Of a stretch of DNA of 8,992 nt, positions 1 through 6,524 are shown in pieces (positions within the stretch are counted from its first letter, which is position 1; every line of letters begins with the position of its first letter). The translations under genes were made by a program, and so were the position numbers. The stretch spans positions 1 through 8,992 of the forward strand of contig CANFLJ010000053.1 in the NCBI GenBank assembly GCA_947447815.1. The letters are read 5' to 3'. Source of the DNA: Chitinophagaceae bacterium (GTDB lineage Bacteria; Bacteroidota; Bacteroidia; Chitinophagales; Chitinophagaceae). The notes under the pieces are model-generated. The model saw only the letters and a list, made by a program, of their open reading frames with translations, did no database searches and was not told the origin of the DNA.

Positions 1-2178
1 TATGTAATAGATGGGGCACTTAAAGTAGCCGATTATAACTGCGAAAAAATACTGGATCCTTCCAATGATAGATATATATCCAAAAATACTTACCCTAATT
101 TAAAGCCTTATCCTACTGCTTATACTACTGGTATAGTAAGTGTATTGCAAACTGCTAAACCAAAGTATACCTGGGCTGTACCTAACTTTACCCGCCCCGA
201 TAAAAGAAACCTGGTGATCTATGAGTTACTGGTAAGAGATTTCCTTGATTCTCAAAACTGGCAGACCTTAAAAGATACCATCAGTTATCTTAAAACACTG
301 GGTATAAATACTATCGAGTTAATGCCTTTCAATGAGTTTGATGGCAATAATAGCTGGGGTTACAATCCTTCTTTCTACTTTGCTCCCGATAAAGCTTATG
401 GTACCGAGCTGGCTCTGAAAGCCTTCATCGATGAGTGTCATAAAAATGGTATCGCCATTATTCAGGATATCGTAATGAACCATTCATGGGGTTCTTCTCC
501 GATGGTACAGATGTATTTTAATTCGGCAGGAAATACGCCTGCTGCCAATAGTCCTTGGTTCAATGTTTCTCCTACACACGATTACAATGTAGGCTATCAG
601 TTTAATCATCAGAGTCAGGCTACCAAGGATTTTGTTGATAGAGTAGTAAACCATTGGCTGACCAACTATCACGTAGATGGTTTCCGTTGGGATTTGTCAA
701 AAGGATTTACGCAGAAGGTAACTATTGGTAATGTGGCTGCATGGGGCAATTACGATCAGGACAGAGTAGATACCTGGAAGCGTATTTATGACAAAATACA
801 GAATATATCTTCGGGTGCATATTGTATACTGGAACACTTTGCCGATAACAGCGAAGAAACGGTGCTGGCTAATTATGGAATGATGCCTTGGGGCAACTTA
901 AATTATAGTTACTCTCAGGCTGCTATGGGCTACACTTCCGGCTGGGATTTGTCATGGGGTGTTGCTGCTGCAAGAGGTTGGAACCAGCCTTATCTGGTTA
1001 CCTATGCCGAAAGTCATGATGAAGAAAGAATGATGTATCGAAACGAAACCAGTGGCAATGTAAATGGTGGTTACAATATTAAGAACGTAGCTACTGGCTT
1101 GCAAAGAAGTGCAGCAGCTGCTACCATCTGGTCTATGATTCCTGGGCCTAAAATGATGTGGCAGTTTGGCGAGCTTGGTTATGATACTTCTATTCACAGA
1201 TGTTCCAATGGAACAGTTGTTGCAGGAAGTTGTAATACCGATCCTAAGCCTGTTATGTGGAACTATGCAAAAGATCCAGGCAGAAAGGCTCTGTACAATG
1301 TTTATTCCAAGTTATTAAAGCTCAGAACATCTCCTCAGTATCAGTCTACTTTTACTACAGGGGTTATTGCGGGCAATTACAATCTTGGTGGTTCGGTAAA
1401 ACAATTAAAAGTGTATGATGCCAATATGAGTGTGGTAGCATTTGCCAATTTCGATGTATCGCAGGTGGTATCTGCTATTAGTTTCCCTACCAACGGTACC
1501 TGGTACTATTATGTAGGTTCTACCAACAATTATACCAGCATCAATGTGTCGGGTAATACTTACAATTTTACGCTGCAACCAGGCGAATACTATGTGTTTA
1601 CCTCTGTAAATGCTAAACAGGTATTGCCAGCTACATTCCTTGCCTTTACTGCTAAAAAAGTAGATAACAGTACAGTAGCAATCAACTGGAATATCGGTAC
1701 TGAAATTAATTGTTTAAGTTACGATGTAGAAAGAAGTTATGATGGCGAACACTTCAGTGCTATTGGTACAGTAGAAGCTAAGGGAGGCATCATTGCTAAG
1801 GATTTGAAGTATAATTTCATCGATAATAGCCCTTATCTGGCAGGGTATAATTATTACCGTATCAAAGTACTGGATAAAGATGGTGCTGTTACTTATTCCA
1901 ACATACAAAAGGTAAGTATGGAAGCTAAGATCAAGACGATCACCGTTCGCCCAAATCCTGCTCATAGCGAAACTACAGTACAGATAAATGATGTAATAGG
2001 AAAGAAGGTGATTTCCTTGAACGATTTATCAGGTAAAACAGTATTTACAACTATTGTATATCAGACAGCAGCAGAACAGGCCTTCAGATTGTCGCTTAAT
2101 AATCTGCCGAAAGGAATGTACTTCTTAAAAGTAATTACCGATTCAGAAACATTAACCGATAAGTTGCTTTTGTATTAA
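1..2178 (+). CDS. Secreted GH13 alpha-amylase family glycoside hydrolase with T9SS sorting domain (5' end missing)
   Basis: Retaining alpha-glucan hydrolase expected to act on starch-like polymers at the cell surface or outside the cell. The frame is open from base 1, so the gene starts upstream; the TTG at 145 is internal, and the 48 residues before it read like the end of an N-terminal immunoglobulin-like/CBM48 domain. Numbering the 725 visible residues from base 1, all four GH13 regions are present: DIVMNH (156-161), DGFRWD with nucleophile Asp231, acid/base Glu278 in ILEHF, and His339-Asp340 in ESHDEER. The barrel is followed by a C-terminal beta domain, a fibronectin-III-like segment (about 540-640), and a C-terminal T9SS type A domain starting near VRPNPA and containing GMYFLKV, which implies export through the Por/type IX system. 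A strong terminator follows directly, so it ends its transcript. GH13 assignment is firm; exact subfamily and substrate are not. Confidence 0.93.
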   Translation, partial: YVIDGALKVADYNCEKILDPSNDRYISKNTYPNLKPYPTAYTTGIVSVLQTAKPKYTWAVPNFTRPDKRNLVIYELLVRDFLDSQNWQTLKDTISYLKTLGINTIELMPFNEFDGNNSWGYNPSFYFAPDKAYGTELALKAFIDECHKNGIAIIQDIVMNHSWGSSPMVQMYFNSAGNTPAANSPWFNVSPTHDYNVGYQFNHQSQATKDFVDRVVNHWLTNYHVDGFRWDLSKGFTQKVTIGNVAAWGNYDQDRVDTWKRIYDKIQNISSGAYCILEHFADNSEETVLANYGMMPWGNLNYSYSQAAMGYTSGWDLSWGVAAARGWNQPYLVTYAESHDEERMMYRNETSGNVNGGYNIKNVATGLQRSAAAATIWSMIPGPKMMWQFGELGYDTSIHRCSNGTVVAGSCNTDPKPVMWNYAKDPGRKALYNVYSKLLKLRTSPQYQSTFTTGVIAGNYNLGGSVKQLKVYDANMSVVAFANFDVSQVVSAISFPTNGTWYYYVGSTNNYTSINVSGNTYNFTLQPGEYYVFTSVNAKQVLPATFLAFTAKKVDNSTVAINWNIGTEINCLSYDVERSYDGEHFSAIGTVEAKGGIIAKDLKYNFIDNSPYLAGYNYYRIKVLDKDGAVTYSNIQKVSMEAKIKTITVRPNPAHSETTVQINDVIGKKVISLNDLSGKTVFTTIVYQTAAEQAFRLSLNNLPKGMYFLKVITDSETLTDKLLLY

Positions 2179-2197
2179 TTGAAACAAAATGAAATAA

Positions 2198-2239
2198 ATA
2201 AAAGAGCGGGAATGATGCAAATCATTCCCGCTCTTTTAT
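2198..2239 (+). terminator. Intrinsic terminator of the amylase gene
   Basis: A 19-bp perfect inverted repeat (2198-2216 with 2221-2239) closes on a GCAA tetraloop. The core stem is AGAGCGGGAATGAT, and the 3' arm carries a short T run. It lies 20 bases after the amylase stop codon. The A-rich 5' flank and T-rich 3' side would let it work in both directions, so it may also stop minus-strand readthrough from the tRNA unit. Confidence 0.9.
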
Positions 2240-2282
2240 GTAATATCGATAAGTACTTTAGTTGTATTCAACATAGAACTTA

Positions 2283-2327
2283 TTAAACCTCTTGAACCTT
2301 TTGAACCTTTTAAACCCCTTGAACTTC
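2283..2327. repeat. Five tandem copies of a 9-bp unit (TTRAACCYY)
   Basis: Successive units read TTAAACCTC, TTGAACCTT, TTGAACCTT, TTAAACCCC and TTGAACTTC, with no spacer between them. The array sits between the amylase terminator and the tRNA terminator, outside any believable gene. The function is unknown. It may be a slippage-generated intergenic minisatellite. Confidence 0.8.
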
Positions 2328-2335
2328 TAAAAACA

Positions 2336-2362
2336 AAAAAGAGGAACAACGTTCCTCTTTTT
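2336..2362 (-). terminator. Intrinsic terminator of the tRNA unit
   Basis: Perfect 12-bp stem (2336-2347 with 2351-2362) with a 3-nt loop. Read on the minus strand it is GC-containing near the loop and continues into a T-rich tail (complement of 2328-2340). It begins directly after the 3' end of the tRNA-Pro gene, which fits rho-independent termination of the tRNA transcript. Confidence 0.85.
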
Positions 2363-2363
2363 G

Positions 2364-2438
2364 TTGGGAAGACAGGATTCGAACCTGCGACCCCCTGGTC
2401 CCAAACCAGGTGCGCTAACCGGCCTGCGCTACTTCCCA
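2364..2438 (-). tRNA. tRNA-Pro (anticodon TGG)
   Basis: The minus strand folds into a full cloverleaf. The acceptor TGGGAAG pairs with CTTCCCA, and the D stem is GCGC/GCGC. The anticodon stem CCTGG/CCAGG encloses loop TTTGGGA, giving anticodon TGG (reads CCA and, by wobble, other proline codons). The T arm is GCAGG-TTCGAAT-CCTGT. The discriminator is A, and CCA is not encoded (ACAA follows). The first acceptor pair is T-A rather than the C-G usual in bacterial tRNA-Pro. It is the second gene of a two-tRNA transcript, 18 bases after the tRNA-Lys CCA. Confidence 0.96.
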
Positions 2439-2456
2439 ATTTAACTTCTTTCGAAG

Positions 2457-2532
2457 TGGTGATCTGGCTGGGACTCGAACCCAGGACCCCAACATTAAAA
2501 GTGTTATGCTCTACCAACTGAGCTACCAAATC
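2457..2532 (-). tRNA. tRNA-Lys (anticodon TTT)
   Basis: Cloverleaf on the minus strand. The acceptor GATTTGG pairs with CCAGATC (one wobble pair), the D arm is GCTC-AGTTGGTA-GAGC, and the anticodon loop is CTTTTAA (anticodon TTT, reads AAA/AAG). The T arm is CTGGG-TTCGAGT-CCCAG. Discriminator A is followed by an encoded CCA (2457-2459), unlike its partner tRNA-Pro. It is first in the two-tRNA unit and lies downstream of a good Bacteroidota promoter. Confidence 0.96.
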
Positions 2533-2580
2533 ATCCTTTCAAAACATTCAACCATAAATGATTATCTGTTTTTTGGGAGT

Positions 2581-2612
2581 GCAAAAATAGGAGATTTACT
2601 TTCCTGACCAAA
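2581..2612 (-). promoter_or_regulatory. Bacteroidota-type promoter for the tRNA-Lys/tRNA-Pro unit
   Basis: On the minus strand a -33 TTTG (2612-2609) is separated by 19 bases from a -7 element TATTTTTG (2589-2582), an exact match to TAnnTTTG. The spacing matches the primary sigma consensus described for Bacteroides. The -7 element ends about 50 bases before the mature tRNA-Lys, leaving a short leader. Confidence 0.75.
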
Positions 2613-2649
2613 TATTTTATTCTTTTTATTTTAAGTTATTTTATTACCC

Positions 2650-2683
2650 ATTGTATTCGGCGCTATATATAGGTTTACTTTTG
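2650..2683 (+). promoter_or_regulatory. Bacteroidota-type promoter for the SDR/DUF62 operon
   Basis: The -7 element TACTTTTG (2676-2683) matches TAnnTTTG exactly and lies 19 bases before the ATG at 2703. An ATTG at 2650-2653 is the likely -33 element, with a 22-base spacer that is slightly longer than usual. It is back to back with the tRNA promoter. Confidence 0.6.
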
Positions 2684-2702
2684 CACCTAAATTGATCATG
2701 CT

Positions 2703-3509
2703 ATGATAGATTTTAATAATAAGGTGGTGGTTATTACCGGTGGCTCCGAAGGTATTGGTAGAGCTTTAGTAGAATTGTTTTTATCCAAAGGGGCTAAAGT
2801 GGCTACCTGTGGACGAAATTCAGATAAACTGTATCAGCTTCAAAAACAAAATACCGGCAAGCCATTGCTTACCCATTCTGCCGACGTAAGTGTAGAACAG
2901 GATTGTAATAGCTTTATCAATCTGGTATTAGCACAATATCAAACAATCGATCTGTTGATTAATAATGCTGGCCTTTCTATGCGTGCCGAATTTCAGGAGG
3001 TTTCTATGGATACTATGAGACGCCTGATGGATACCAACTTCTGGGGTGCCGTATATTGTACCAAGTTCGCTTTGCCTAGTATTCTTAAGAGTAAAGGCTC
3101 CATCGTGAGTATTTCCTCTATAGCTGGCTTTAGGGGTCTTCCGGGGCGTTCGGGTTATTCTGCTTCTAAATACGCTCTAAATGGCTGGATGGAGGCATTA
3201 AGAACCGAATTGCTGGAGACTGGCGTCAACGTACTTTGGGTTTGCCCTGGCTTTACTTCTTCCAACATCCGTAATGTGGCTTTGGATAAGACAGGCCTTC
3301 CTCAGGGAGAAAGCCCTCTGGACGAAAAGAAACTGATGCCTGCCGATCTGTGTGCTGATTATATTTATCAGGCTATTCAGAAAAGAAAAAGAACGCTCGT
3401 TCTTACCTTTCAAGGCAAAGAGACTGTATGGATCAATAAGCTGTTTCCTTCTTTAGCCGATAAACTGGTTAGAAAGTTTTTTTACAGCAATGGCAAACTC
3501 ATTAAATAA
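2703..3509 (+). CDS. Classical short-chain dehydrogenase/reductase (SDR)
   Basis: NAD(P)(H)-dependent oxidoreductase of 268 residues, a normal length for a classical SDR, predicted cytoplasmic. Rossmann motif TGGSEGIG is at residues 12-19, and NNAG at 87-90. The catalytic tetrad can be placed as Asn112, Ser139 (in SISSIAG), Tyr152 and Lys156 (YSASK). PGF at 182-184 follows the active site. The C-terminal 25 residues are basic and aromatic, as in SDRs that associate with membranes or lipid substrates, but no clear transmembrane helix is seen. The ATG is 19 bases after a consensus -7 element and has no evident Shine-Dalgarno. Substrate is unknown; 3-ketoacyl or sphingoid/steroid-type reductases are possible. 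The DUF62 gene follows after 18 bases, so the two are probably cotranscribed. Confidence 0.92.
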   Translation: MIDFNNKVVVITGGSEGIGRALVELFLSKGAKVATCGRNSDKLYQLQKQNTGKPLLTHSADVSVEQDCNSFINLVLAQYQTIDLLINNAGLSMRAEFQEVSMDTMRRLMDTNFWGAVYCTKFALPSILKSKGSIVSISSIAGFRGLPGRSGYSASKYALNGWMEALRTELLETGVNVLWVCPGFTSSNIRNVALDKTGLPQGESPLDEKKLMPADLCADYIYQAIQKRKRTLVLTFQGKETVWINKLFPSLADKLVRKFFYSNGKLIK

Positions 3510-3527
3510 TTCCCTATCCCAATCTTT

Positions 3528-4352
3528 ATGCCCGTTATCACACTTGCCACCGATATAGGTCAAAGCGATTTTCAGGTTGCTGCTATCAAGGGTCAGTTGT
3601 TATCCTGCAATGCATCCTTTCAGTTGGTAGATATTACCCATCAGTTGTCCTCCAATCATCTGTTGCAGTCTGCCTACATCTGTAATAGTGCTTATGGCTA
3701 TTTTCCACCTTCCGCTTACCACTTAGTAGTGGTTAATCTCTATCATCATACTCCCAGCCAATTTTTGATGGCGCCTTATCGTGATGGCTATATCGCTTGT
3801 CCCGACAATGGAATATTGCCATTGATAGATGGAGTAGATCTGTCGCAGGTAATTGCTATACGTCTGGATAGTGATAAAACATTGTTGAACATTACCCAGA
3901 CCATCGCCATTGCTTTTACCCGGTTGTCCGAAGGAGAATCATTATTAGCATTGGGAGAGGTAGCCACCGATATTCATCATATAAATAAATTGCCCGAAAG
4001 CAATAATCCTGATAGGCTGGAAGCGCATATCATCTTTGTAGATAAGTACGAAAATGTAGTGATCAATCTAAGCAAAACAGTCTTTGAAGAAAGAAGGAAT
4101 GGAAGGAAGTTTCAGATCATCATCAAGAGGAACGATATCATCGATACCATCAGTGATAGTTACGCTGCAGTACCCGAAGGAGAGAAGCTGGCGTGGTTCA
4201 ATTCGGCAGGCTATCTGGAACTGGGTATGAACAAAGGCAACATGGCCAGTCTGTTTGGTTTAAAGAGCTTCAAAGAATCGGGCAATAGCAAGGATATCTC
4301 CAATGCCGATAAATCGTACTATCATACCATCAGGATCAACTTCTTTGATTAA
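3528..4352 (+). CDS. SAM hydroxide adenosyltransferase (DUF62) family protein
   Basis: This family, related to the SAM-dependent fluorinase and chlorinase, cleaves S-adenosylmethionine with hydroxide to adenosine and methionine. The 274 residues fit its usual length. Landmarks are TDIG at 8-11 followed by D and KG (family pattern TDFG..D..VG..KG), CPDNG at 91-95, a DKYENVVINL segment matching the D.fGN..tN pattern that opens the C-terminal domain, and a late YAAVPEGEKLAWFNSAGYLE stretch typical of the C-terminal barrel. The segment after VVN reads LYHHTPSQF, where canonical members have a VDPGVGT.R motif, so catalytic activity cannot be assumed. No signal peptide is visible. It lies 18 bases after the SDR stop and probably shares its promoter. 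Family assignment is good; function in the cell is unknown. Confidence 0.85.
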   Translation: MPVITLATDIGQSDFQVAAIKGQLLSCNASFQLVDITHQLSSNHLLQSAYICNSAYGYFPPSAYHLVVVNLYHHTPSQFLMAPYRDGYIACPDNGILPLIDGVDLSQVIAIRLDSDKTLLNITQTIAIAFTRLSEGESLLALGEVATDIHHINKLPESNNPDRLEAHIIFVDKYENVVINLSKTVFEERRNGRKFQIIIKRNDIIDTISDSYAAVPEGEKLAWFNSAGYLELGMNKGNMASLFGLKSFKESGNSKDISNADKSYYHTIRINFFD

Positions 4353-4560
4353 TAATACAAGGAGGAAGGAGACAGTAGAAAGGAGTCAGGAGAATACAAA
4401 TTAGCGTTAGCAGATAAATGTATTCTGTACTAGCGTTAAGCGTTCAGCATAAAGCGTTCAGCCTGTATTATGTATTCCATTTTTAATTATTAATTCTTAA
4501 TTTTTAATTGGCTGTTTGTATTCTTTTTCCTTTTTGTTTTTTACTTTGAATTATGGCAGG
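4353..4560. other. Gene-free region with short direct repeats and AT-rich tract
   Basis: No believable gene is present. The stretch contains a purine-rich segment just after the DUF62 stop, then four copies of AGCGTT (4403-4408, 4432-4437, 4439-4444, 4453-4458) with AGCGTTCAGC occurring twice, then a TTAATTTTTAATT-like low-complexity tract (about 4480-4510). No GC-rich hairpin that would serve as a clear terminator for the SDR/DUF62 unit is visible. Confidence 0.6.
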
Positions 4561-4735
4561 CCTTTGGCCCCCGCTATCATTCCAATCTTTTGCTGCGCCA
4601 TCTACTCATACTTATAATACTACAAGTCATTCGAACATGTCAAAAATCGGCGCAGCAAAAGGATTTTCCCTTCTATCGGTTTTGCAATGCAAATACATCG
4701 CTCCGTAAGCAGTCCCGCAACTGCGGGAAAGAGAT
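4561..4735. repeat. Inverted-repeat intergenic element with 13-bp perfect arms
   Basis: Arms CTTTTGCTGCGCC (4587-4599) and GGCGCAGCAAAAG (4649-4661) are exact reverse complements around a 49-base spacer, and pairing continues outward (AATC with GATT) with one bulged base. Flanks read CTATCATTCC on the left and TTCTATCGG on the right. Two smaller hairpins follow: TTTGCA/TGCAAA near 4681-4693 and TCCCGCA/TGCGGGA at 4713-4728. From memory the layout resembles dispersed intergenic palindromes of Bacteroidota with conserved flanks and variable stems; I cannot verify copy number here. Confidence 0.65.
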
Positions 4736-4837
4736 CTGATCCAAACCAATTATCAATTTTCCATCATCAATCATTAGTAATGGAATAGGCACCATCCATT
4801 CCCCAATATTGCCTTTTGTATGCATCCTCAATGGACA

Positions 4838-5137
4838 GAAACCTGAAAGGTTTCAATAATAATAGCCATAGGTGAAACCTATGGAACACAAATATGAAAG
4901 AATATTCCCGACCCAGAATGGGTCGAATGTTTATAGCAACGTATAATCCCAATCCCCACCCAGCGCTGAAAGTGCGGAATATACTAGCATAGGGTGAAGC
5001 CCTATGAAATAATGAAATGGAAATAAAAAACAAAGGCCTGAAAGGCCGTAATTCTCGTACTCGCTTGTATTAGCAGCCCACGAATTTATTCGTGGTAAAC
5101 AAATTATCAAGCTACCCAAAAACGGTTTCAACCGTTT
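4838..5137. repeat. Array of eight small hairpins, mostly with GAA loops and different stems
   Basis: Stems (left arm/right arm): 4838-4844/4848-4854; 4866-4873/4877-4884; 4909-4915/4919-4925; 4963-4967/4971-4975 (one wobble); 4988-4995/4999-5006 (one wobble); 5035-5039/5043-5047; 5078-5084/5089-5095; 5120-5127/5130-5137. The first six all close on GAA although their stem sequences differ; the eighth shows GAA as part of TTGAAA when read on the minus strand. A-T-rich linkers containing TAGC follow hairpins 1, 3, 4 and 6, suggesting a repeated two-hairpin unit. No coding potential is credible. It is neither a CRISPR array (repeats not identical, no uniform spacers) nor a terminator cluster. 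Function is unknown. Confidence 0.75.
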
Positions 5138-5147
5138 CTAAATATCA

Positions 5148-5185
5148 AACGCAATATAATTACGTGGGCTTATTTCAACTTTGCA
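5148..5185 (+). promoter_or_regulatory. Promoter with 17-bp operator upstream of the small membrane protein gene
   Basis: The 17-mer AACGCAATATAATTACG (5148-5164) recurs exactly at 8796-8812. Its core is an imperfect dyad, CGCAAT-ATA-ATTACG (five of six positions symmetric). A -7-like element CAACTTTG (5176-5183, within TTTGCA) follows at exactly the same offset as at the other copy, which puts the dyad over the expected -33 position. The ATG at 5201 starts 17 bases after the element. The likely binder is the WYL protein encoded at 7706-8743; this is inferred. Confidence 0.6.
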
Positions 5186-5200
5186 CCAAATAACAACAAT

Positions 5201-5386
5201 ATGAATGGAAACGATGTATTTGCCTTTATCTTATTAATTGGGATAGGCTTTGTTTACATAAACCGACATCAAAAGCCTTACGATAAATTGTGGTACATCA
5301 TTAAAATGTTCTTCATCGTCGCATTTGCCACTCTAATGGCAAACTATGCAAAAAAGAGTATTAAAGAATGGTGGAGAAAAGATTGA
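5201..5386 (+). CDS. Small two-helix membrane protein, unknown family
   Basis: A 61-residue protein with two predicted transmembrane helices, about residues 5-21 (VFAFILLIGIGFVYI) and 32-50 (WYIIKMFFIVAFATLMANY). They are joined by a short polar loop rich in basic residues (NRHQKPYDK), and the protein ends in a basic, tryptophan-containing tail (KKSIKEWWRKD). The positive charges place the loop and C-terminus in the cytoplasm poorly on one topology, so orientation is uncertain. I do not recognise a family. Support for it being real comes from the promoter and operator-like dyad directly upstream and from its membrane-protein composition. It precedes the three-gene cluster by 186 AT-rich bases in which I see no gene, terminator or good TAnnTTTG promoter, so readthrough into 5573 is possible. 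Confidence 0.65.
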   Translation: MNGNDVFAFILLIGIGFVYINRHQKPYDKLWYIIKMFFIVAFATLMANYAKKSIKEWWRKD

Positions 5387-5572
5387 AAATATTTATTAGT
5401 GCATAATTAAGTCTTCTACAATGAAAATAATTACAACTTCACATTAATTTAATTGAAAAGCTGGCATTCTTAACAATAATTTAATGATAAAAGTCAAAAT
5501 GTTCAAAATTCAGATTGTACAATTGGATTAATAATTTCTTGAAATTAAATAAATGAAAAATAAATAATTATT

Positions 5573-6517
5573 ATGATTAATAAATTAAAAGAATATGTAA
5601 AAAAGAATGCAACAATACTTTTTAAGACAGATGGGAAAAATAATTTAGAAGCCATCTTTGACAAAAAAGGTTTTTGGTTTCATTCTATAACGCAATCTAT
5701 TTATGATAGAATAAAATCCAAACCACATTTGTATATTGCTTTTACGAAAGATGGTTACATGTATATTGGCATATCAAATCAGCAAGGTGGTCGATGGAAA
5801 CGACAACATGCTTACCATTTTGGTACTCTTGCATATCATTTATTAGGTACTATTAGATACGATGACCAAAATCACTTGCATTGGATTGATGCTTGGATGG
5901 ATACTAAATCACTTAAATTAAACAATAAGCTAAATACTATAGCATTAAAAGAAACCGTATATATTAGTTTTATTCCATTTGAATTATATTCAGGGTTTAA
6001 TAATATTCATCCAATTTCGGAATTGCATACCAAAAAGACCATCAAAAATATTAATGAAGCAGTTGAATTAGCTTTAATAAAATCTTATCAAGTTGATGGG
6101 TATAAATTACTTAATGTAAAAAAAACAAGTAATAATAAATTAAAAACTAAGAGTAGCATAAATAGAACTCCACCACCAAAAACTCCTATAATAGAAATTG
6201 GTTCTCAATATGCTGGAAGAAACCATAATTGTGTTGAATTTGAAATTACAAACAATGACAATATAGCAATTATAGCAGCAATAATTCCCAATTTGCCAGA
6301 TGGACGCTGTACGATTGAAATTACGAACAAAGCAAATGGGGAAATGCTTGGAATAATAAGAACTATCAGAACTCCGGGTAGAACAGTTTCCCAATACTTC
6401 AATGCTCCAAATACAAATAATAATAATATACAAAAATGGTTAGAACTTCAAAATATAATGAATATTCCTGGAGCAATAATTCCATTGGCAATAGTAAAGG
6501 TTTGTCCAATTTTATAA
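5573..6517 (+). CDS. Probable GIY-YIG nuclease-like protein with unknown C-terminal domain
   Basis: A protein of 314 residues. The N-terminal half fits a divergent GIY-YIG endonuclease domain (about 50-185): a first strand LYIAF (53-57), then YMYIGIS (62-68) with Arg74 after it, and near the end an EAVELALIK segment where Glu165 takes the place of the metal-binding glutamate (pattern E..LI), closed by LLN (179-181). About 40 residues are inserted between these halves. A proline-rich linker (PPPKTP, about 200-205) leads to a C-terminal beta-rich domain (about 215-314) that I do not recognise. Such nucleases cut DNA in repair, restriction, homing and anti-phage roles. It heads an AT-rich cluster with 7 bases to the next gene. 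No Shine-Dalgarno precedes the ATG. Assignment rests on motif spacing by eye; a catalytically inactive relative is possible. Confidence 0.6.
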   Translation: MINKLKEYVKKNATILFKTDGKNNLEAIFDKKGFWFHSITQSIYDRIKSKPHLYIAFTKDGYMYIGISNQQGGRWKRQHAYHFGTLAYHLLGTIRYDDQNHLHWIDAWMDTKSLKLNNKLNTIALKETVYISFIPFELYSGFNNIHPISELHTKKTIKNINEAVELALIKSYQVDGYKLLNVKKTSNNKLKTKSSINRTPPPKTPIIEIGSQYAGRNHNCVEFEITNNDNIAIIAAIIPNLPDGRCTIEITNKANGEMLGIIRTIRTPGRTVSQYFNAPNTNNNNIQKWLELQNIMNIPGAIIPLAIVKVCPIL

Positions 6518-6524
6518 TTTATAT

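Noticed and set aside
145..147. TTG at 145 as the start of the amylase
   Set aside because: The same frame is open back to base 1 and the upstream residues read as part of a domain, so the gene is truncated by the window, not started here.
484..1965. Minus-strand frames inside the amylase gene (484-672, 952-1197, 1714-1965)
   Set aside because: They are shadows opposite a strongly supported GH13 gene.
2236..2529. 97-codon minus-strand reading frame
   Set aside because: It is a translation through both tRNA genes, the tRNA terminator and the 9-bp repeats; such frames over tRNAs are a known annotation artefact.
4767..5033. 88-codon minus-strand reading frame in the repeat region
   Set aside because: It reads straight through the hairpin array; its residues reflect the palindromes, and there is no promoter or ribosome binding site.
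4931..5131. 66-codon minus-strand reading frame in the repeat region
   Set aside because: It overlaps the previous frame and is likewise made of hairpin sequence.
4838..5137. CRISPR array
   Set aside because: Repeats are not identical, spacings are irregular, and each unit is a self-contained hairpin; no Cas genes are seen.
5387..5572. Small gene between the membrane protein and the GIY-YIG-like gene
   Set aside because: The only ATG frames there are a few codons long; no motif, ribosome binding site or hairpin supports a gene.
6140..6433. Minus-strand frames opposite the GIY-YIG-like gene (6140-6433 and 6205-6402)
   Set aside because: They overlap each other in different frames, have low-complexity residues, and oppose a longer frame that belongs to a tightly spaced operon.
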